Positions 1 to 7,396 are shown, numbered from the stretch's first letter. The stretch is DNA of 64,000 nt from a bacterium 0.1xD8-71 (GCA_003612405.1 RAYR01000022.1:1-64000), one strand, 5' to 3'. A program made the numbers and translations. The notes: a model not told the origin generated them from the letters alone.

Positions 1-3
1 AGC

Positions 4-585
4 ATGGATAAAAAAGGTATAACTTATATGAAAATCATCATTCCAGTAATGGCGGCAATAGTAATAATAGGAGGAGCAATAGTTTATTCTACGAAACAGC
101 CGAAAGCGCAGGAAGTCATGGCACCAATCGAGACCGAGCAAAGTGTAGTAACCGAGTCCGAAGTGTCAGAACCCGCCCCACAGCCCGCCCAGCCCGAACC
201 AACCGAACCCGAGCCAACCGAGCCCGAGCCAACCGAACCCGAGCCAACCAACCCCGAACCAGTTGAAACTGTTGAAGATTTAGAAGATGGTATCAACTCC
301 ACCCATACCGACATAATCTTAGGTGATGACGAGTACAAAGGTGACAGCGGAGTAGATGCATTACAATCTGAATATGACAGTTTATCGGAAGAAGATCAAG
401 CGGTAGTCAAGCAGATTGAGGAGGAACTAAAGAAAGAGCATCCAGAATGGTTTACAGACACCGTTCCCTCTACAGGCGAGGGCAATTACGAAGATGTTGG
501 CACCCCCGACAATGGTGTTATTCCAGAGTACACAGTAGGCGAAAGTGGTTCTGAAGGTTTAGCTGACAATGTTACTGTTTACTAG
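4..585 (+). CDS. Membrane-anchored Pro/Glu-repeat protein, unknown function
   Basis: I do not recognise this family. Seen: a short positively charged N-terminus, a hydrophobic segment at about residues 11-29 that would act as a membrane anchor or uncleaved signal, then a Pro/Glu/Thr-rich spacer with PEPTE units (residues 64-88), and an acidic C-terminal domain of about 100 residues rich in Asp, Glu, Gly and Ser. The spacer resembles extended linkers that carry a domain away from the membrane, so a cell-surface location is inferred. The start is uncertain: only three bases precede the first ATG in the window, and a second ATG at 28 also precedes the anchor. A strong terminator follows directly. 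Confidence 0.6.
   Translation: MDKKGITYMKIIIPVMAAIVIIGGAIVYSTKQPKAQEVMAPIETEQSVVTESEVSEPAPQPAQPEPTEPEPTEPEPTEPEPTNPEPVETVEDLEDGINSTHTDIILGDDEYKGDSGVDALQSEYDSLSEEDQAVVKQIEEELKKEHPEWFTDTVPSTGEGNYEDVGTPDNGVIPEYTVGESGSEGLADNVTVY
193..267 (+). repeat. 15-bp in-frame tandem repeat coding PEPTE
   Basis: Five in-frame units encode PEPTE, PEPTE, PEPTE, PEPTN and PEPVE. Unit length is 15 bp with small third-base differences. Such tracts can change copy number by slippage in whole repeat units without breaking the frame. Confidence 0.85.
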
Positions 586-594
586 CACACATAA

Positions 595-640
595 AATTAG
601 AATGAGCATTCAATCTAACAGGATGCTCATTCTAATTTCA
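595..640 (+). terminator. Intrinsic terminator after the Pro/Glu-repeat gene
   Basis: A perfect 14-bp stem (596-609 pairs with 623-636) with a 13-nt loop is followed by a short T/A-rich run. It lies about 10 bp after the stop of the preceding gene. Confidence 0.8.
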
Positions 641-735
641 CTAAAAAATATTTTTAATTTCGTCACAACATCTATTTGTAATTTCCGATGTTTCGCGGTA
701 TAATAAAGAAAATAGATAGAAAGGGGTGTTCCTAT

Positions 736-978
736 ATGGCAGAGCGATTAACCAGAGAACAAATGGCAGAAAAATATCCTAATCAAAGTATAGGAATCAC
801 GAATATTAAATATGAAAACAATGACGGTGTAACAATAGAATCAGCGGAAGTAGTTTACACGCCAGAGGATAAAACGCCGGAAGAATTGCTTGCTTTACAA
901 GTATCGGGTTCAGAGGACATTATGTGCTGGTATACTACAGGAAGTAAAGTAAATGTAGGAGTGTTGACACTGTGTTAA
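736..978 (+). CDS. Small soluble protein (80 aa), unknown
   Basis: No family recognised. The start chosen is ATG 736, which has a good ribosome binding site (AGAAAGGGG, 719-726). An upstream in-frame start at 688 has no such site. The protein is acidic, has no membrane segment, and starts with a helix-like region (residues 5-13) followed by probable beta strands. Its stop overlaps the GTG start of the next gene by 7 bp, so the two are probably translationally coupled and work together. That partner is a retropepsin-like protease, so this protein could be its substrate, inhibitor or cofactor; this is inference only. Confidence 0.6.
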   Translation: MAERLTREQMAEKYPNQSIGITNIKYENNDGVTIESAEVVYTPEDKTPEELLALQVSGSEDIMCWYTTGSKVNVGVLTLC

Positions 979-1475
979 AAGAAGAAATATATAATTTGGA
1001 TACAAAAGAAAACAGTCCCGTGATCGTGTTACCGTGGTTTTATAATTGCAGGGTCTTAATTGATACCGGCGCGACATTACCAATGTGGCTAAAAAGTATA
1101 ACACCTTTGAAACTTAAGGGTGCAGTTAAAGAAAATCAAACGGTTAATTTGAATGGAGTAGGCGGCAGTTCAACAGGGGATTTATATAGAGTCAATTTTG
1201 ACATGGGGAACATTCATTTTAAGAATTTGCCTATCGTACATAAAGAAATCAGCGTGGCGGATGCTTATATGATATTACCGGCGACTCTATTCGAGGGAAT
1301 GATTTACGAGATTGATAATATCAGTCATAGATTGAAAATAAGGGTTGACGATAAAGAATATTACAGAGACTTTAGGATAAAAGACAAAAGCGGCATACCA
1401 TATATTTATCTGGCAAATACTTATGAGACAAAGGAAGATGCAGAGGCAGATTATAAATACAATGAAATATTGTAA
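972..1475 (+). CDS. Retropepsin-like aspartic protease domain protein
   Basis: Seen: a retroviral-type aspartyl protease signature, LIDTGATLPMW at about residues 30-40, where DTGA supplies the catalytic Asp, followed by a glycine-rich segment (GVGGSSTG) and a second hydrophobic motif (MILPATLFEG). Length is 167 residues. Retropepsins have one such motif per chain and act as dimers, so a homodimer is expected. There is no signal peptide or anchor. Translation starts at GTG 972, inside the last codons of the upstream small gene (7-bp overlap), which implies coupling. A role in limited proteolysis of a partner coded by the same block is inferred. Alternative: a catalytically weak binding protein with the same fold. 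Confidence 0.7.
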   Translation: MLKEEIYNLDTKENSPVIVLPWFYNCRVLIDTGATLPMWLKSITPLKLKGAVKENQTVNLNGVGGSSTGDLYRVNFDMGNIHFKNLPIVHKEISVADAYMILPATLFEGMIYEIDNISHRLKIRVDDKEYYRDFRIKDKSGIPYIYLANTYETKEDAEADYKYNEIL

Positions 1476-1487
1476 GTGATAACAGTA

Positions 1488-1521
1488 AAGGGACACCACC
1501 CAACCAGTGAGTGTCTTTTTT
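1488..1521 (+). terminator. Weak intrinsic terminator
   Basis: GACAC (1492-1496) pairs with GTGTC (1511-1515) across a 14-nt loop and is followed by six T. The stem is short, so efficiency is doubtful, but the position just after the protease gene fits. Confidence 0.45.
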
Positions 1522-1550
1522 CGTGCTTAAAATTCATGTTGAAAGAAATT

Positions 1551-1589
1551 AAAGTGCACTTTTAATTTTGGAAATTTAACAGTGCACTG
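1551..1589. promoter_or_regulatory. Two palindromes with an AGTGCACT core
   Basis: AAAGTGCACTTT (1551-1562) and CAGTGCACTG (1580-1589) are perfect palindromes with the same 8-bp core, centred 28 bp apart, roughly 60 bp upstream of the SprT-like gene. This spacing and symmetry suggest paired operator sites for a dimeric regulator. No regulator gene is evident nearby. A related GTGCAC also occurs near 4555. Confidence 0.4.
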
Positions 1590-1645
1590 CCAAAATGTCG
1601 GCATTCCCGTGACAGGGCAGGAAAAAGGGAAGGGGGAGGTCGGTC

Positions 1646-2305
1646 ATGTTATCGGAGCAGAATAAATTTTTGGAAACAGCTTATCGGGTACTGAACCACG
1701 TTTATTTCGCGGACGAACTGCCGGAGGTGGTCATTACAATCCAATCATCACAGCGTACCTACGGGCATATTACGGTGAGAAAGATATGGAGGGATGAGTG
1801 GGACTGTTACCATGAAATCAACATCAGCGCGGAACACCTTAACCGACCGATCGAAAACATAATCGCAACGCTTTTGCATGAATGTTGTCATTTGTATGCA
1901 ATGGAAAACGATATCCGCGACACATCAAACGGGGGACGCTACCATAATAAGCGGTTTCGGCAGATTGCGGAGGAACGTGACTTAAAAATAAGCCATGCGC
2001 AGTATATCGGATGGAGCGTGACCGAGCCGACCGAAAGACTGAAAGAAAAAATAAAAAAATACAACTTAGACACACAATTTGATTATGTAAGAATGGGGGA
2101 AACCATGCAGGCGGGCGGCGGGCAGGACGGTGCAGGCGGTACGGACGGGGCAGACGGTAAACTGCCTAAAAAGAGCAGTACAAGAAAATACCTTTGTGCT
2201 GGGTGTCATAACAGTGTACGGGCAACGAAGGACGTGAACATCATGTGCATGGACTGTATGCTCCCCATGATTAAGCAGGTTAGTACGGATGCCGGAATCC
2301 AGTAG
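1646..2305 (+). CDS. SprT-like zinc metalloprotease domain protein
   Basis: Seen: the metalloprotease motif HECCH in LLHECCHLYA at about residues 77-81, the downstream GGRYHNKRFRQIAEE segment typical of SprT-like proteins, a Gly/Asp-rich linker (about 155-170), and a C-terminal zinc ribbon with two CxxC pairs (CAGC and CMDC). This order (SprT-like domain then zinc ribbon) matches the SprT/Spartan-like family; eukaryotic Spartan degrades DNA-protein crosslinks, while bacterial members are mostly uncharacterised. ATG 1646 follows a strong GGGGGAGG site. Its presence in an accessory block suggests a role in DNA transfer or replication of the element, which is inference. Confidence 0.8.
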   Translation: MLSEQNKFLETAYRVLNHVYFADELPEVVITIQSSQRTYGHITVRKIWRDEWDCYHEINISAEHLNRPIENIIATLLHECCHLYAMENDIRDTSNGGRYHNKRFRQIAEERDLKISHAQYIGWSVTEPTERLKEKIKKYNLDTQFDYVRMGETMQAGGGQDGAGGTDGADGKLPKKSSTRKYLCAGCHNSVRATKDVNIMCMDCMLPMIKQVSTDAGIQ

Positions 2306-2350
2306 CATAAGCCCCGTTAAAATAATTGTAGATTTTTGGACGGTTTGGCG

Positions 2351-2396
2351 TTACCCTCACACCCTGTTAGAAACAGGGATAGGTGAGGGTATTTTA
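2351..2396 (+). terminator. Intrinsic terminator after SprT-like gene
   Basis: TACCCTCAC (2352-2360) pairs with GTGAGGGTA (2383-2391), with an inner CCCTGT/ACAGGG pairing, followed by a T-rich run. Strong two-part stem. Confidence 0.75.
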
Positions 2397-2661
2397 TGTA
2401 ACCAGTCAATTTAGATTATAATACATTCTCTACGGGATAATTGAGAAATGGGAAAAATCAATAAAGGCAAAATTGTCTTATGGGCAAGCGTGTCAAGGGC
2501 ATGGTTTCAGTCTGATATCATAAGATACCTTAGTATTTCACAATTATAATTCACCGGTGATAAAGTTTATGCGGTTATCACGACAATCCGGCATAGGGAA
2601 GGAGGGCGGTCTTTTCACCTACCCCGGTTTTATCAAATTTTTACATGGAGGACAGATTATA
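2397..2661 (+). other. Gap between terminator and next gene, possible short ORF
   Basis: A TATAAT hexamer at 2417-2422 is a candidate -10 box without a clear -35. A 33-codon reading frame runs from ATG 2448 to 2549; it has only a weak ribosome binding site and no recognisable product, so I do not call it a gene. The next gene has its own strong site near 2648. Confidence 0.3.
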
Positions 2662-2949
2662 GTGAGCGTTGAATTATCGGAAGTGCAATGGGAAAAGATT
2701 CTGAAGGGCATGGAGAAAGTGATCGTCGTTTCCGTGTTATTGGAAAATGACTTTGGGACACAGAAAGATTTCCTGTCGGCTGATGCGGTGTGCGTGATAA
2801 AGGAGATAAGCTGCGATATACGGGATATGTTTATACATATGGAAAAATCCGGCAACAGCCGCGCCCGCGTGATTGGCAGAAACGGGGCAGGGAAAAGGTT
2901 ATTATTTCACCGCGGGAGAAAAGGGAAACACATGAAAAGAAAAAGATAG
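2662..2949 (+). CDS. Small basic-tailed protein (95 aa), unknown
   Basis: No family recognised. The GTG start at 2662 is preferred because GGAGGA (2648-2653) lies at good spacing; an in-frame GTG at 2557 gives 130 residues but lacks a site. Residues 1-60 look like a compact alpha/beta domain; the last 30 residues are strongly basic (many Arg and Lys), which suggests nucleic-acid contact. Function is unknown. Confidence 0.45.
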   Translation: MSVELSEVQWEKILKGMEKVIVVSVLLENDFGTQKDFLSADAVCVIKEISCDIRDMFIHMEKSGNSRARVIGRNGAGKRLLFHRGRKGKHMKRKR

Positions 2950-3095
2950 GTCGAAAACAAGCCCGCCGTCACTTCGTACAACATTGCGCGTAAACTCTGG
3001 CTATTCCCACCACAGACACCACATTTTTTCAGCGTTAGAATGTATTTGTAGTTAAGAAATGAAACAAAAAAACGTAGAAAACGGAGGAAAAGAGT

Positions 3096-3596
3096 ATGTG
3101 CATGACAAAGGTAGCGGTATTGCGGACAATGTTGGGAAACAGGGAAATCGGGTTTGAACTCTGGAACAAGGACAAAGGCGAGGTCGTTGAGATGACAGCC
3201 AAGGAGATCAAGGCGGCACTGTTAAAAGGGGATTCGATTCATGGTCTGGTGGTTGGAGACGATGAGGAACTGGCACTGGACAAAAATTTCTTTATGAGAA
3301 ATTTAATGGAACACCGCCATGTAAACAATTACACACCTATGCTTGAGGATGAAAACTGTGTGGCAAACGTGGCTTACATCGTGACCGGCAAGGCAGACGG
3401 CGGCTATGAGGTCATCTCTACCAAGTGGGAACGTAAGGTCGTGACAGAGGATATGCTGAAAATGTTCCTGTCGATGGGTCTGGTGTTCGGCGGGGCAAAA
3501 CTGGAAGGTGATAAAGTGGTACTTCCTGTTTTGGAGGGCAGGACAGCTAAGCCGGAGAAGAGAGCAGAGTCAAAGAAAACAGAACAGAAGCAGTAA
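3096..3596 (+). CDS. Hypothetical protein (166 aa)
   Basis: No family recognised. ATG 3096 follows an excellent ribosome binding site (ACGGAGGAAAAG). The protein is soluble, with an N-terminal segment (MTKVAVLRTMLGNREIGFEL) resembling a beta hairpin, a conserved-looking central part with VVGDDEELALDKNFFMRNL, and a Lys/Glu-rich low-complexity tail of about 17 residues. It sits with other small genes of the same block, each followed by its own hairpin. I infer a structural or regulatory cargo protein of the element; nothing more specific can be said. Confidence 0.6.
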   Translation: MCMTKVAVLRTMLGNREIGFELWNKDKGEVVEMTAKEIKAALLKGDSIHGLVVGDDEELALDKNFFMRNLMEHRHVNNYTPMLEDENCVANVAYIVTGKADGGYEVISTKWERKVVTEDMLKMFLSMGLVFGGAKLEGDKVVLPVLEGRTAKPEKRAESKKTEQKQ

Positions 3597-3606
3597 AGAC
3601 AGGGGG

Positions 3607-3628
3607 CGGGGTGTCGGGAGACACCCCC
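3607..3628 (+). terminator. GC-rich stem-loop, possible attenuator
   Basis: GGGGTGTC pairs with GACACCCC across a GGGA tetraloop, immediately upstream of the AAGGAGG site of the next small gene. There is only CTTTC after it, so it may act as an mRNA processing or attenuation hairpin and not a full terminator. Confidence 0.5.
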
Positions 3629-3646
3629 TTTCACAAGGAGGTCAAC

Positions 3647-3790
3647 ATGGACGGACTCATTGTATTATGTGGTGTTTCGCTTGCTTTGATTGATTTATGC
3701 GCTATCGCATATCTGTTGAAAGCATTTGCCCAGATGGTATTCAAGTTTGTGGAGATACAGAAGTTATTGGACGATTTCGGGGAACAATAA
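3647..3790 (+). CDS. Small single-pass membrane protein (47 aa)
   Basis: ATG 3647 lies 6 bp after a near-perfect AAGGAGG site and opens 47 codons. Residues 2-24 are hydrophobic (MDGLIVLCGVSLALIDLCAI and onward) and would span the membrane; the remainder (about residues 30-47) is an amphipathic, mildly acidic tail with aromatic residues. A strong intrinsic terminator begins 18 bp after the stop. The combination of site, stop and terminator makes this a credible gene despite its size. Function is unknown; the shape is that of small regulators or holin-like peptides, but there is no direct evidence. Confidence 0.6.
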   Translation: MDGLIVLCGVSLALIDLCAIAYLLKAFAQMVFKFVEIQKLLDDFGEQ

Positions 3791-3807
3791 CAGCCGTAAG
3801 GTCAGAA

Positions 3808-3846
3808 GATACCGACTGCCGGAAAGGTGTAGCCGGTATCTTTTTT
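3808..3846 (+). terminator. Intrinsic terminator after 47-aa gene
   Basis: GATACCG (3808-3814) pairs with CGGTATC (3834-3840), followed directly by TTTTTT. Canonical form. Confidence 0.8.
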
Positions 3847-3995
3847 CGCGCCCACATTCGGGAGAAAACGCTGTTTTGGTGTATGGTAACTTTGGGGGCG
3901 GTATGCAAAAAGGGGCGCACTTGCAAGTATTGGTGACCGCGTCAAACGGGGCATACGGTTGAATAAAAAATAAAAAAATTTTGAGGAGGTGGCGT

Positions 3996-4271
3996 ATGAG
4001 TCCACAGGAGCAACTTACTATGATGGGAAAACAGCTGGAAATAATTCTGAAACAGCTTGCCAATCTGCAGAGGCTTGTGGTATCTAAAAACGGGGGCGCG
4101 CCGAAAGTTGTGTACCAGCCGGTTGTCATTGGCGTAAAGGATGTCAGTTCTTCTCAGCTTCTTGATGCTTACAAAAAAGGGCTGAACTTGGAACAACTCT
4201 GCCAGCTTGCAGACGGAAAGTACACGGCAGAGCAGATTGTCAAAAAACTACAGAAAATGGGGGTGCGATAA
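3996..4271 (+). CDS. Small protein with predicted coiled coil (91 aa)
   Basis: Unrecognised. ATG 3996 follows GAGGAGGTG at ideal spacing. Residues 3-27 (MGKQLEIILKQLANLQRL) form a likely coiled coil; the C-terminal half (about 50-91) with SQLLDAYKKGLNLEQLCQL and YTAEQIVKKLQKMG looks like a small helical domain, similar in feel to helix-turn-helix folds in phage and plasmid proteins. The stop is 1 bp from the start of the next gene, so the two are a tight operon. DNA binding is possible but unproven. Confidence 0.6.
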   Translation: MSPQEQLTMMGKQLEIILKQLANLQRLVVSKNGGAPKVVYQPVVIGVKDVSSSQLLDAYKKGLNLEQLCQLADGKYTAEQIVKKLQKMGVR

Positions 4272-4272
4272 C

Positions 4273-4440
4273 ATGGGCGCGGTAATAAAAGTGAACGGGA
4301 TGGAAGTGCCGGAGAGTCTGGCAATCATTGACACGGCAAACAACACGGTGACGTTACAGACAATGTTAATCAGTGAGCAGGAGTTGGATGTTGATAAAAT
4401 CCATGCGGAAGTCAATCTGTTCGGGGAGATTGAACTGTAA
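4273..4440 (+). CDS. Small acidic protein (55 aa)
   Basis: ATG 4273 begins 1 bp after the stop of the 91-aa gene, with a GGGGGTG site inside that gene's end. The product is acidic and likely beta-rich (MGAVIKVNGMEVPESLAII). No family recognised. Co-translation with the preceding gene suggests a shared complex. A strong terminator follows. Confidence 0.55.
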   Translation: MGAVIKVNGMEVPESLAIIDTANNTVTLQTMLISEQELDVDKIHAEVNLFGEIEL

Positions 4441-4460
4441 AGATATGACGGAAGGGCACA

Positions 4461-4511
4461 AGAGAACCAAACGCGACAGTGATTAAAAGTTGCATTTGGT
4501 TCTCTTTTTAT
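4461..4511 (+). terminator. Intrinsic terminator ending the two-gene unit
   Basis: AGAGAACCAAA (4461-4471) pairs perfectly with TTTGGTTCTCT (4495-4505), followed by TTTTATTTT. Confidence 0.85.
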
Positions 4512-5372
4512 TTTAGTTTTGTGAAGTGAGTTTTTACACAATTGTTTTTTTAACGTGCACTTGCCAAGGGTGGGGGTGTTTTTTTTTCGGGCGAAAAAAG
4601 AGGTTTTCGGTGTTGAAAACCTAGGGATTTTTGAAAAAGGTACGGAAGGGGTGGAGAGAAGGAAGAACATAAAGGGGCTGGCAGAAAAACGACTGGTTGA
4701 GAAAATGCTTTTCCATTATTTGGTTGGAAGAAACGTTTGGTTCTATTTTCGGGAAATGACCATAATGTGAGCGTTTTCAATTCTGCATATTTATTTATAG
4801 AAGAAACGCACCTGTGATATTGGGAAAAGCATGAGTATAGAATTCGTGCGAATGGATCATTCATGCGGGACATAGGCAAAATGAAAAGTAGAGACAGTTT
4901 TTCGACTGGTTGACATAAGTATATGCGTTGGTGAAAAATACAACGGATTTTGGGAAAATTGGATTTTGAGGAAAAAAATGAAATTATTTTTTCGGGGGTT
5001 TTGGTAATTTTGCCAGTGGCAAAGATGAAGAGGAACAGCGTACAATTCCATAATTTTAGTTTTTGTAACGTAGTGCTATCATAAAACAGACGCCTATTTA
5101 GCTTTTGATAACGACCTGCGATATTAGGTCTAACCGGCTGGATTTATCGTTTACAGGATAACGTTAGTCGTATAATGGAAATATGTTATTTAGCATTTCC
5201 GATAGAGAAAATTTCGTTAAAACCACACAATTTATAAAACCCCCCAAATGCCGATATAGATTGCAGAAGCAAGAAAAAAGTGAAACATACAAAAAATGAA
5301 AACAGAAAATCAAGCGATACTAGGAGCAGATGAACTTAAATTTAAGAAAAAATTGGACAGGAGGAACGAAAT
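4512..5372. other. 860-bp gene-free AT-rich stretch
   Basis: No convincing gene on either strand: the frames present lack ribosome binding sites and composition typical of the neighbours. It contains homopolymer runs (for example T runs near 4575 and A/T tracts at 4930-5000), a GTGCAC site near 4555, and a TATAAT at 5171-5176 with TTTACA at 5150-5155 (15-bp spacing, short) that could drive the 304-residue gene. Its size, base composition and place before that gene would fit a long regulatory leader or an inactive replication or transfer origin; no iterons were found by eye. Confidence 0.4.
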
Positions 5373-6287
5373 TTGGCGACAATAGTACAATTCGACACCG
5401 GTGACAAATTGACCGGTGGTCAGTTAAGGATCAAAAATCAGCAAGTGTCAGAGGTTGTGCAAAAAGGATATCAGCTAGTGTGTGCTGACAATGCGCCAAC
5501 GGTACAAGAGGCATCGACAGAAATGATGGCGGAGATGGTCGATGAGGAAATGGATGATTACGACCGGGCAGTCGGAAACGCGACACCAACACCGCGAATT
5601 AAAAACCCGATGGCGTACCGAAAAGCTGAGCGGATTCTTGACCGCGAGGGGCATGTTATCTTTGCCTACGTGGAAGAAGATGAGAAAGCGAATCGTGAGA
5701 TTATTTTCTGCCAGAAGTATCTCGACGGGACATTTTCAAGGAAACTGTCTATCTCGCAGGCGGATGTTTTCACTATCATGTTGGCGAATAAGGACAAACA
5801 GATGGAAAGTCGTGCGGATAAAGCATGCCTGAAAATTGGGTTGGAATATGTAAATTCCTTTTGCGGAAATCCCGATGATTTGATACCTGTTAAGAATGTC
5901 GTGAAGATGGTTGCAGAACAGATTCAATTTCTTCCAGTGTATCATGACGACCTTACAGAGGTGGAGCGGGTGGGCTTCTATCAAAGTCTGGTTGGAATGA
6001 TTAAGGGAATGACGTCGCAAGTGCTGAACGATCATCGGGCGTATTACCCACTTTCGACGGAAGATATGGAATATATCACACGGAATCTGGGCACGACAAA
6101 AGTGAAACTTCTAAAAAGCTTGAAAAAGTATGACCTACTTTATCTAACTCCATCATCGAAAGGATATCAAACAAATGTTCGACTAAACGGGATGGGAGAA
6201 GATAGTTTCACCACATGGCGGTACTGCATTCTTCGAGACGAGGCGTTGGAAAATGATGAGGATTTAGAGTACAGTTACGATTTTTGA
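5373..6287 (+). CDS. Hypothetical protein with C-terminal winged-helix-like region
   Basis: Not recognised at family level. The TTG start at 5373 is supported by CAGGAGG (5358-5364) at good spacing. The N-terminal 80 residues are acidic with a possible disordered region; residues 90-140 look like a beta-rich domain; residues from about 225 (YPLSTEDMEYITRNLGTTKV then KSLKKYDLLYLTPSSKGY) resemble a helix-turn-helix followed by a wing, as in plasmid or phage replication and regulatory proteins. It is the last intact gene of the block and stands behind a long non-coding stretch. DNA binding is inferred from this pattern only. Confidence 0.55.
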   Translation: MATIVQFDTGDKLTGGQLRIKNQQVSEVVQKGYQLVCADNAPTVQEASTEMMAEMVDEEMDDYDRAVGNATPTPRIKNPMAYRKAERILDREGHVIFAYVEEDEKANREIIFCQKYLDGTFSRKLSISQADVFTIMLANKDKQMESRADKACLKIGLEYVNSFCGNPDDLIPVKNVVKMVAEQIQFLPVYHDDLTEVERVGFYQSLVGMIKGMTSQVLNDHRAYYPLSTEDMEYITRNLGTTKVKLLKSLKKYDLLYLTPSSKGYQTNVRLNGMGEDSFTTWRYCILRDEALENDEDLEYSYDF

Positions 6288-6291
6288 ATTC

Positions 6292-6322
6292 GAGAGGGGG
6301 GCTGTTTCGACAGCCCCCTCTC
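6292..6322. terminator. GC-rich hairpin with TTCG loop
   Basis: GAGAGGGGG and CTGT pair with ACAG and CCCCCTCTC around a stable TTCG tetraloop, with one bulged G, 5 bp after the stop of the 304-residue gene. There is no T run, so termination may be partial or the hairpin may protect the mRNA end. Confidence 0.6.
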
Positions 6323-6448
6323 AATGCAAAAGTCTGAAAAAATCTGAAAAATTTCTTGCATCCTTTACTTCCCTCTGGTACAATCCCCATAACAAATAAA
6401 AAGAAAGGAATCCTTTCACTATTTTACTTTACATATGTATCTAGAGAG

Positions 6449-6691
6449 GATTCTCTGGACTGGAAAGATTATGGTGTTAACGATATCGTGGCCCGTGTGG
6501 TGGAATCCGATAAGTTAAATAACGGCGCCATTATCCTGATGCACAACGGCGCTAAATATACGGCGGATGCGCTGGAATCCGTGATTACAGGATTACAGGA
6601 TAAAGGGTATGAGATTGTACCCATTTCACAGTTGATTTATAAGGATAAGTATCATATGAAAGCGGACGGCACGCAGGTGTCGGGACAATAG
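6449..6691 (+). pseudogene. Polysaccharide deacetylase, 3' remnant
   Basis: The frame from about 6449 encodes the C-terminal part of a NodB-type polysaccharide deacetylase: DSLDWKDYG, then AIILMHNGAKYTADALESVI and GYEIVPISQLIY, a typical ending for these peptidoglycan or chitooligosaccharide deacetylases. The conserved metal-binding Asp and His motifs of the N-terminal two thirds are missing. Upstream residues in the same frame do not resemble the family, and no ribosome binding site is present. I infer that the insertion or deletion that brought in the accessory block removed the 5' part, so the block's right junction is close to 6440-6450. Confidence 0.75.
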
Positions 6692-6749
6692 AATTTATAA
6701 ATAAAGCAACAGCGCGAAGAAAAGTTTTAAAAAGAAAGGCAGACTTGTA

Positions 6750-7357
6750 ATGAAAGATTCTTTTACCAAAGAAAACACATTAATTACCAAGGGCATTTTG
6801 GTCATCATGCTACTTTTCCATCATGTTTTTGATAAAAGTAATGCGATACAGTATCATATTTTTCGTCCTTACAGGATTTATATCGTGGGGAGGGAGAGAG
6901 TGTTGGTGCCATGCTGCTGCATATGTTCCTTGATATGCTTGGGCTTGCTGAGTATGCGGGGACGGCGCAGATAAATGTCACTTGGTGTTATCTGTCTTAT
7001 GTGATCCTGCTGATTGCGGCGATGCCTTTTCTTTATATAGCTTATAAAAAATTCAGGTATCTTCTGATACTGGCAGGATGTTTACTGCCGCATGCGATTT
7101 TGAGAGAGAAAATATCTTTTGCCAATCTGCTTCCGGTGGTCATATTGGGAATCGCTTTTAGCTATGAAGACTGGTTTGATAAACTTAAATGTAGAAATAA
7201 AAAACAGGGATTTATTGGGTTGATTATATGTGGTGTCATTTTGTATACAGCTTATTTATTTCATATAACCACAAATGATTTATCAACCAGAATACTGAAC
7301 TGGGTGGATGACAAAGGAAAGATGTTGATGGATCAATATACCATAGTCAGTGAGTGA
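6750..7357 (+). pseudogene. Acyltransferase-3 family membrane protein, frameshifted and shortened
   Basis: The first frame (from ATG 6750, site AAAGAAAGG) starts like an acyltransferase-3 O-acetyltransferase: FTKENTLITKGILVIMLLFHH with the catalytic-type His in the first membrane helix. After about residue 40 the similarity ends abruptly, and further membrane segments (WCYLSYVILLIAAMPFLYIA and others) continue in a different frame from about 6900 to 7354. The joined product is around 200 residues, whereas intact members have ten or so helices and 330-400 residues. This indicates an internal deletion, a frameshift and a lost C-terminus. It adjoins the broken deacetylase. Confidence 0.7.
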
Positions 7358-7396
7358 TTCCTTTCGTCAGACATAAAATGAATGATTGGTAACAGA

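Noticed and set aside
84..338. Minus-strand frame in the first gene, coding Gly/Ser repeats
   Set aside because: It is the antisense shadow of the Pro/Glu repeat tract and has no ribosome binding site.
3697..3962. Overlapping plus-strand frames after the 47-residue gene
   Set aside because: They cross a strong terminator, lack ribosome sites and have atypical composition.
4555..4770. 71-codon plus-strand frame in the gene-free stretch
   Set aside because: No ribosome binding site, and the frame begins in homopolymer-rich sequence just after a terminator.
4248..4879. Long minus-strand frames opposite the 4.3-4.9 kb region
   Set aside because: No ribosome site or recognisable product; they overlap the two well-supported small plus-strand genes and a terminator.
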